Of a DNA stretch of 13,915 nucleotides, positions 7,984 to 13,915 are shown in pieces. The notes below the pieces were generated by a model. That model saw only the letters and a program-made list of their open reading frames with translations, was not told the DNA's origin and made no database searches. The stretch is from Nocardioidaceae bacterium UBA4001 (GTDB lineage: Bacteria > Actinomycetota > Actinomycetes > Propionibacteriales > Nocardioidaceae), in assembly GCA_002384855.1 (NCBI GenBank), contig DGBP01000059.1:1-13915 (forward strand), given 5' to 3'. The number at the start of each line of letters is the position of its first letter. Position 1 is the stretch's first letter. Position numbers and translations under genes: made by a program.

Positions 7984-9327
7984 GTGGCTCCATCCAAGAG
8001 CACCACTCGCCCGGAGACCGACGCGGCAGCTCGTGAGGAGGTCCGGACCTACGTCCTGGACACCAGCGTGCTGCTGGCCGACCCGGGGGCCCTGCGCCGC
8101 TTCGACGAGCACGAGGTCGTCGTGCCGGTGGTGGTGATCACCGAGCTGGAGGGCAAGCGCGACCATCCCGAGCTCGGCTACTTCGCGCGGGCCGCGCTGC
8201 GCAAGCTCGACGAGCTGCGCGTCGTGCACGGGCGGCTCGACCAGCCGGTCCCCGTCTCCGAGACCGGCGGCACCATCAGGGTGGAGCTGAACCACACCGA
8301 CCCGGCCTCGCTGCCGTCGGGCTTCCGGCTCGGCGACAACGACACACGGATCCTCGCGGTGGCCCGGAACCTCGCGAACGAGGGCCGGGACGTGACCCTG
8401 GTCTCCAAGGACCTCCCGCTGCGCATCAAGGCCTCCGCGGTGGGGCTCGACGCCCAGGAGTACCGCGCCGAGCTCGCGCCCGAGTCCGGTTGGACGGGCA
8501 TGGTCGAGGTGGACGTGACGGGCGCCGAGGTCGACGAGCTGTACGACGACGGAACGCTCGACCTCGAACAGGCCCGGGAGCTGCCCTGCCACACAGGCCT
8601 GGTGCTGCTCTCCGAGCGGGGCAGTGCGCTGGGCAGGGTCACTGCCGACAAAACCGTCTCCCTCGTGCGGGGCGACCGGGACGCCTTCGGGGTCCGCGGC
8701 CGTTCGGCCGAGCAGCGGATCGCTCTCGAGATGCTGCTCGACCCGGAGATCGGCATCGTCTCGCTCGGCGGCCGCGCCGGCACGGGCAAGTCCGCGATGG
8801 CGCTGTGCGCCGGCCTCGAGGCGGTCATGGAGCGCCGGCAGCACAAGAAGGTGGTCGTCTTCCGCCCGCTGTTCGCGGTGGGTGGCCAGGAGCTCGGCTA
8901 CCTGCCCGGCAGCGAGTCGGAGAAGATGTCGCCCTGGGGCCAGGCGGTCTTCGACACCCTCGGAGCGCTCACCTCGCCCGACGTCATCGACGAGGTGGTC
9001 GACCGCGGCATGCTCGAGGTGCTGCCGCTGACGCACATCCGCGGCCGCTCCCTCCACGACGCCTACGTCATCGTCGACGAGGCGCAGTCCCTCGAGCGCA
9101 ACGTGCTGCTGACCGTCCTCTCGCGCATCGGTGCCAACAGCAAGGTCGTGCTGACCCACGACGTCGCCCAGCGCGACAACCTCCGCGTGGGTCGCCACGA
9201 CGGCGTCGTGGCCGTGGTGGAGCGGCTCAAGGGGCACCCCCTGTTCGCCCACGTCACGCTGACCCGGTCCGAGCGGTCCCCGGTGGCGGCCCTGGTCACG
9301 GAGATGCTGGAGCACGACATCGTCTGA
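7984..9327 (+). CDS. phoH2: PhoH2: PIN-domain ribonuclease fused to PhoH-type ATPase
   Basis: A 447-residue two-domain protein. Residues 22 to about 150 are a PIN nuclease domain with the acidic set D26 (VLDTSVLLAD), E54/E56 (ITELEGK), D118/D120 (LGDND) and D143 (LVSKDLP). Residues about 240-445 are a PhoH ATPase with Walker A GRAGTGKS (263-270) and Walker B YVIVDEAQ (361-368). PhoH2 proteins characterised in mycobacteria unwind and cut RNA using ATP, and behave as the toxin half of a small toxin-antitoxin pair. Length and domain order are those of the family, and all key residues are intact. GTG 7984 has AGGGG eight bases upstream. A strong hairpin at 9354-9393 follows the stop. Confidence 0.94.
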   Translation: MAPSKSTTRPETDAAAREEVRTYVLDTSVLLADPGALRRFDEHEVVVPVVVITELEGKRDHPELGYFARAALRKLDELRVVHGRLDQPVPVSETGGTIRVELNHTDPASLPSGFRLGDNDTRILAVARNLANEGRDVTLVSKDLPLRIKASAVGLDAQEYRAELAPESGWTGMVEVDVTGAEVDELYDDGTLDLEQARELPCHTGLVLLSERGSALGRVTADKTVSLVRGDRDAFGVRGRSAEQRIALEMLLDPEIGIVSLGGRAGTGKSAMALCAGLEAVMERRQHKKVVVFRPLFAVGGQELGYLPGSESEKMSPWGQAVFDTLGALTSPDVIDEVVDRGMLEVLPLTHIRGRSLHDAYVIVDEAQSLERNVLLTVLSRIGANSKVVLTHDVAQRDNLRVGRHDGVVAVVERLKGHPLFAHVTLTRSERSPVAALVTEMLEHDIV

Positions 9328-9353
9328 CCCTGCGGGAGCCGTCCGGACGAGAC

Positions 9354-9396
9354 CCGGCGTCGCACACCGGTCCAGGCCGGGGTGCGACGCCGGTTT
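9354..9396 (+). terminator. Strong terminator of phoH2
   Basis: CCGGCGTCGCAC (9354-9365) pairs with GTGCGACGCCGG (9382-9393). Inside it, after one mismatch, CCGG pairs with CCGG around TCCAGG. TTT follows directly. It begins 27 bases after the phoH2 stop. Confidence 0.8.
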
Positions 9397-9447
9397 CGTG
9401 GCGCGAGGGCCGGGCATCCTGCTCTCAGCGTGACGGGAGACACCCCC

Positions 9448-9477
9448 GTGACCTGCCTCGCACCAGGCCCTTATGAT
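9448..9477 (+). promoter_or_regulatory. Promoter of the transglycosylase gene
   Basis: GTGACC (9448-9453) and TATGAT (9472-9477) are spaced by 18 bases and resemble a vegetative promoter. Transcription would start near 9484 and give a leader of about 90 bases before GTG 9573. Confidence 0.5.
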
Positions 9478-9516
9478 TTGCGTCCCGTCCGACCAGTCGG
9501 GCATGGTGGATGGCTT

Positions 9517-9540
9517 GCACGTCGCCAGGCGGCGTGCTTT
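9517..9540 (+). promoter_or_regulatory. Leader hairpin, possible attenuator
   Basis: GCACGTCGCC (9517-9526) can pair with GGCGGCGTGC (9528-9537), one T-G wobble included; in practice the central bases open as a loop. TTTCCCC follows. It looks like a small intrinsic terminator inside the untranslated leader of the transglycosylase gene. I do not recognise a known riboswitch class. Confidence 0.35.
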
Positions 9541-9572
9541 CCCCTGTAGTCGACCGTGACGAGTTACTGCCT

Positions 9573-10229
9573 GTGCGTGAAGCCAAGTACGTTCCCAAGC
9601 ACCGGGACGCACCGCCCGAGCCGGCACTGAAGAAGACCCTGCGAAGGTCCCTGACCTACTCAGGCGTCGCCGTGGCCGCGACCGGCATCGCCGTCGCCGG
9701 CGGCGTCGTCATGAAGGAGTCGGCCCCTGCCGACTCCGCGGCGGCCACCATCGCCGCGGCCCAGGCCGAGCGTTCCGACCGCCCCATGGACCCTGTCCTC
9801 GCGGACCGGGGTGACACCGTCTCCCGTTCCGACCGGCGCGCCGCGTCGGACAAGGCGGACGCCCTCGACCAGGCCTCGGGTGGCCAGGTCAACCGCACCC
9901 AGGTGACGCGGACCGCGGACCTGGCGGAGGAGGACCCGAAGGAGGTCGCCCGGCGCCTCATGCCGGAGTACGGCCTGTCGGAGTCGGAGTTCGGCTGCCT
10001 CGACGCCCTGTGGGTCAGCGAGAGCGACTGGGACCCTACCGCGGACAACCCCACGTCGACCGCCTACGGCATCCCGCAGGCCCTCACCGGCGGCACCCAC
10101 GACAACCTCCCCGCGGACTACATGACCAATCCGGTCAGCCAGATCCGTTGGGGCCTGTGGTACATCAAGAACTCCTACGGCAGCGCCTGCTCCGCGTGGA
10201 GCTTCAAGCAGGCCAACAACTGGTACTGA
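9573..10229 (+). CDS. Membrane-anchored lytic transglycosylase-like protein (SLT-type C-terminal domain)
   Basis: A 218-residue protein. A basic N-terminus (MREAKYVPKH, KKTLRR) precedes one hydrophobic segment at about 29-47, so it is an uncleaved anchor or a secreted protein. An Ala-rich, charged linker (50 to about 135) leads to a C-terminal lysozyme-like domain (about 137-218): GCLDALWVSESDWDPTADNP with E150 as the likely catalytic acid, then STAYGIPQAL and CSAWSFKQANNWY. C142 and C206 may form a disulphide. It should cleave peptidoglycan outside the membrane. An ATG at 9510 is in frame, but the 20 codons after it include eight A/T-ending ones and look non-coding, so I prefer GTG 9573. No good ribosome site is seen there. 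Confidence 0.85.
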   Translation: MREAKYVPKHRDAPPEPALKKTLRRSLTYSGVAVAATGIAVAGGVVMKESAPADSAAATIAAAQAERSDRPMDPVLADRGDTVSRSDRRAASDKADALDQASGGQVNRTQVTRTADLAEEDPKEVARRLMPEYGLSESEFGCLDALWVSESDWDPTADNPTSTAYGIPQALTGGTHDNLPADYMTNPVSQIRWGLWYIKNSYGSACSAWSFKQANNWY

Positions 10230-10249
10230 CGTAGACCGTTCCTGGACGG

Positions 10250-10278
10250 GGTCCCCGGCGCGCGACGCGTCGGGGACC
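10250..10278. terminator. Hairpin between convergent transglycosylase and fumarase genes
   Basis: GGTCCCCG (10250-10257) pairs with CGGGGACC (10271-10278), and four more inner pairs extend the stem. It lies 20 bases after one stop and 8 bases from the other, so it may serve both directions. No T tract is present on either side. Confidence 0.6.
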
Positions 10279-10286
10279 GTCGTCGT

Positions 10287-11672
10287 TCAGGGATGCGTCA
10301 TGCGTGCGACGTCGAGCGCCTCGTCGAGCTGGGCCTCGGTGAGGTCGCCTCGGTCGACGTACCCCATCTCGAGCACGACCTGCTTGATCGTCTTCTCCTC
10401 CGCGAGCGCGGTCTTGGCCACCTTGGCGGCGTTCTCGTAGCCGAGGTAGCGGTTCAGCGGCGTGACCACCGACGGGGAGGACTCGGCGTAGGTGCGCATC
10501 CGGTCGACGTTCGGCGTGATCCCGTCGACGGTGCGGTCGGCGAGGATTCGGCTGCTGTTGGCCAGCAGGCGCACCGACTCCAGCAGGTTGCGCGCCATCA
10601 CCGGCATCATCACGTTGAGCTCGAAGCTGCCCGAGGCGCCGGCCGTCGCCACGGCGGCGTCGTTGCCGATCACCTGGGCGCACACCATCAGCGTGGCCTC
10701 GGGGAGGACCGGGTTCACCTTGCCGGGCATGATGCTCGACCCCGGCTGCAGGTCGGGGAGGTTGATCTCCGCCAGGCCGGTGCGGGGACCAGAGGACATC
10801 CAGCGCAGGTCGTTGCAGACCTTGGTGAGGCTGACCGCGACGGTGCGTACGGCGCCGGAGAGCTCGACGAGCGCGTCCCGGGCGCCCTGGGCCTCGAAGT
10901 GGTTGCGCGCCTCGGTGAACCGCAGCCCCGTGCGCCGCGAGAGCTCCTCGATGACCCGGACGGCGAAGCCCTGTGGCGTGTTGATGCCGGTGCCGACGGC
11001 GGTGCCGCCGAGGGGCAGCTCCGCTACGCGGGGGAGGGCCGCCTCGAGGCGCTCGATGCCGAGCCGCATCGCCGCGGCGTAGCCGGAGAACTCCTGGCCG
11101 AGCATCACCGGCGTCGCGTCCATCAGGTGCGTGCGGCCCGCTTTGACGACGTCCGCGAACTCCTCGGCCTTACGCTCCAGCGCGCTCGCGAGATGGTCGA
11201 GGGCCGGCGCGAGGTCCCGCGTCGTCGACGTGACCGCCGCGACGTGGATCGACGTGGGGAAGGTGTCGTTGCTCGACTGGCTGGCGTTGACGTGGTCGTT
11301 GGGGTGCACGTCGCGGCCCAGACCCCGCGTGGCCAGGGTCGCGAGCACCTCGTTCATGTTCATGTTCGACGAGGTGCCCGAGCCGGTCTGGAAGACGTCG
11401 ACGGGGAAGTGGTCGAGGTGCTCGCCCGCCACGATCTCGTCCGCCGCGGCGACGATCGCATCGGCCATGTCCTGCTCGACGACGCCGAGCTCTGCGTTGA
11501 CCGTGGCCGCCGCAGCCTTCACGTGGGCGATGGCCCGGACGTGGGAGTGCTCGAGCGTGCTGCCGCTGATCGGGAAGTTCTCCACCGCCCGCTGCGTCTG
11601 CGCCCGCCACAGGGCGTCGGCCGGGACCTGGACCTCGCCCATGCTGTCGTGCTCGATGCGGAAGTCAGCCAT
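10287..11672 (-). CDS. fumC: Class II fumarate hydratase
   Basis: A 461-residue enzyme that interconverts fumarate and L-malate in the TCA cycle as a homotetramer without a metal cofactor. Motifs: QTGSGTSSNMNMNEV (95-109), HPNDHVNASQSSND (123-136), AGRTHLMDATP (178-188) with H182, and the superfamily signature GSSIMPGKVNP (311-321) with catalytic S312 and K318. The offset from E. coli FumC H188/S318/K324 is a constant six. PGKVNP rather than PAKVNP argues for fumarase over aspartase. The length is normal. ATG 11672 lies six bases after TAGGGT on the minus strand, suggesting a leaderless transcript starting within the 28-base gap behind the methyltransferase-like gene. A class I fumarase lies two genes upstream. 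Confidence 0.95.
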   Translation of the reverse strand: MADFRIEHDSMGEVQVPADALWRAQTQRAVENFPISGSTLEHSHVRAIAHVKAAAATVNAELGVVEQDMADAIVAAADEIVAGEHLDHFPVDVFQTGSGTSSNMNMNEVLATLATRGLGRDVHPNDHVNASQSSNDTFPTSIHVAAVTSTTRDLAPALDHLASALERKAEEFADVVKAGRTHLMDATPVMLGQEFSGYAAAMRLGIERLEAALPRVAELPLGGTAVGTGINTPQGFAVRVIEELSRRTGLRFTEARNHFEAQGARDALVELSGAVRTVAVSLTKVCNDLRWMSSGPRTGLAEINLPDLQPGSSIMPGKVNPVLPEATLMVCAQVIGNDAAVATAGASGSFELNVMMPVMARNLLESVRLLANSSRILADRTVDGITPNVDRMRTYAESSPSVVTPLNRYLGYENAAKVAKTALAEEKTIKQVVLEMGYVDRGDLTEAQLDEALDVARMTHP

Positions 11673-11678
11673 GGTCGG

Positions 11679-11684
11679 ACCCTA
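11679..11684 (-). promoter_or_regulatory. -10 element for a leaderless fumC transcript
   Basis: The minus strand reads TAGGGT, fitting TANNNT, six bases before ATG 11672, and no Shine-Dalgarno sequence is present. fumC may therefore have its own promoter despite the short gap to the gene upstream. Inference. Confidence 0.45.
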
Positions 11685-11700
11685 CCCGCGGCGATGGGCG

Positions 11701-12399
11701 CTATGCGTCCTTGCGGGACAGGTAGATCCAGTAGTGCTCGTCGCGGCTCTGCAGCGTCACGTCGTACGGCACGGCCGCGCAGCTGCCGAAGGTCGACTCG
11801 AGCTCGGCGCGGAGCTGCGGCGACTCGGCGGCGGACCAGATCACCAGGGCGCCGCCGGGCCGGAGGGTGGCGCGTGCCTGCTCGAGGAACTCGCGCTGGT
11901 AGACCGCCTCGTTGTCGTCGTACACGAGGAACCCCGGGCCGTTGTCGACGTCGAGGAGGATCAGGTCGTAGGCCTCGGGGGTCGCCTCGGCCATCGCGAC
12001 GCGGATGTCGGCGGTCATCACGCTCACGCGCTCGTCGGCGAGGTACGCCGGCCCGTGGGGGACCGTGCCGTCACGCATCCACTGCACGATCGCGTCCTCG
12101 ACCTCGACGACCACGAGTCGTTCGACCCGCTTGTCGGCGAGGACCTCGTGCATCGTGAAGCCGAGGCCGAGGCCGCCGATCACGACGTCGCGGGGCTGCT
12201 CGACCTGCTCGAGGGCGGCGCTGGCCAGGCCCTTCTCGCTGCTGGTCTCGAGGGTGTCCATGACGAACACGCCGTTCACCCGCAGCTCCAGGACGGCCGG
12301 TGCGTTCTCCCCCGCGTCGGCGTCCCGGCGCTCGCGCAGCACGATCTCGCCGCGCGGTGACTCGGCTCGTGAGATCTCGGTGTACTCCAGCTCGCTCAC
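11701..12399 (-). CDS. Spermidine-synthase-like protein with SAM-methyltransferase fold
   Basis: A 232-residue Rossmann-fold protein resembling the spermine/spermidine synthase family but shorter than typical enzymes. GGLGLGFT (75-82) is the nucleotide-binding loop, E99 in VVVEVED is the expected ribose-binding acid, D131 follows in MTADIRV, and DLILLDVDNGPG (145-156) replaces the usual D-x-x-D-P active-site strand. A DEHYWIYLSR C-terminus follows. Substrate and reaction (aminopropyl transfer or methylation) are unknown; no speD-like gene is nearby. GTG 12399 is chosen because a GGAGG only one base away is too close to act as ribosome site, while TAACAC six bases upstream suits a leaderless start. 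fumC follows after 28 bases on the same strand. Confidence 0.8.
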   Translation of the reverse strand: MSELEYTEISRAESPRGEIVLRERRDADAGENAPAVLELRVNGVFVMDTLETSSEKGLASAALEQVEQPRDVVIGGLGLGFTMHEVLADKRVERLVVVEVEDAIVQWMRDGTVPHGPAYLADERVSVMTADIRVAMAEATPEAYDLILLDVDNGPGFLVYDDNEAVYQREFLEQARATLRPGGALVIWSAAESPQLRAELESTFGSCAAVPYDVTLQSRDEHYWIYLSRKDA

Positions 12400-12405
12400 G
12401 CCTCC

Positions 12406-12411
12406 GTGTTA
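12406..12411 (-). promoter_or_regulatory. Possible -10 element of the spermidine-synthase-like gene
   Basis: The minus strand reads TAACAC, a near match to TANNNT, six bases before GTG 12399. It is weaker than the fumC and hemolysin III examples. Confidence 0.3.
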
Positions 12412-12445
12412 CCCCGTTTCGTCCCGTTCTCACCCGCCCGGCCGG

Positions 12446-12531
12446 CCCCTCGTCCCGCCGGCAAGTGGTCACCAGTTGCAGATCTCGACCCCGCCGGGCT
12501 GCAACAAGTGACCACTTGCCGCCGCGAGGGG
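12446..12531. repeat. Long imperfect inverted repeat between class I fumarase and methyltransferase-like gene
   Basis: Two 22-base arms (12460-12481 and 12499-12520), alike except at two positions, flank a 17-base spacer. Each arm holds the core AAGTGGTCAC or its complement, and the right arm is itself a near palindrome (CAAGTG-AC-CACTTG). An outer stem, CCCCTCG (12446-12452) with CGAGGGG (12525-12531), encloses the whole. It starts 4 bases past the fumarase stop. It may be a terminator, a dispersed palindromic repeat, or a regulator site for the gene downstream. Confidence 0.75.
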
Positions 12532-12535
12532 AGGC

Positions 12536-13915
<1,380 letters not shown>

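Noticed and set aside
9430..9572. c-di-AMP (ydaO-type) riboswitch upstream of the transglycosylase
   Set aside because: The leader lacks the conserved sequence blocks of that class as I know them and is too short for the full fold.
7933..9627. Long open frame (564 codons) on the minus strand
   Set aside because: It is antisense to phoH2, with a His/Gln/Val-rich composition typical of a shadow frame.
10293..12158. Long open frame (621 codons) on the plus strand
   Set aside because: It lies antisense to fumC and part of the methyltransferase-like gene, ends in an Arg-rich run, and shows no domain.

Overview
The window comes from a high-GC Gram-positive actinobacterium. The strongly G/C-ending codons, the frequent GTG starts, several starts that look leaderless, and the gene set point that way. 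The order DUF255 thioredoxin-domain protein, hemolysin III, short Z-prenyl synthase, PhoH2, class II fumarase recalls, from memory, the Rv1084-Rv1086 / Rv1095 / Rv1098c stretch of Mycobacterium tuberculosis. The combination with a short SLT transglycosylase and a class I fumarase would fit Nocardioides or a relative (inference).

Region 1 (1 to about 3983) looks like one end of an integrative element. All three of its genes lie on the minus strand. A divergent tyrosine integrase (3753-2347) comes first, followed by a MazG-like nucleotide pyrophosphohydrolase (2273-1947). The last gene (1966-206) overlaps mazG by 20 bases and encodes a GIY-YIG nuclease fused to a Schlafen-type (DUF2075) helicase. 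This mazG/helicase pair is the best candidate in the window for an undescribed, probably anti-phage, system. The left end of the element lies outside the window.

The right end appears to lie inside a host gene. The DUF255 gene (3860-5878) changes codon use abruptly after codon 41: 18 of the first 41 codons end in A/T, against 1 of the next 41. Four copies of the 9-mer GTGCATCAC occur between the integrase start and that junction. I infer that the integrase targets the conserved CHWCH-coding part of this gene, and that the element supplies a new promoter, ribosome binding site and first 41 codons.

Region 2 (about 3983-10229) is chromosomal backbone: the rest of the DUF255 gene and its terminator; a hemolysin III/PAQR membrane protein divergent from a cis-prenyl diphosphate synthase; PhoH2 (PIN RNase plus PhoH ATPase), preceded by a possible 26-codon ORF; and a membrane-anchored transglycosylase behind a structured leader.

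Region 3 (10250-13915) is on the minus strand: class I [4Fe-4S] fumarase (5' end cut by the window edge), a long inverted repeat, a spermidine-synthase-like methyltransferase-fold protein, and class II fumarase. Two unrelated fumarases therefore sit within about 3.6 kb of each other. I saw no rRNA, tRNA, CRISPR array or insertion sequence.
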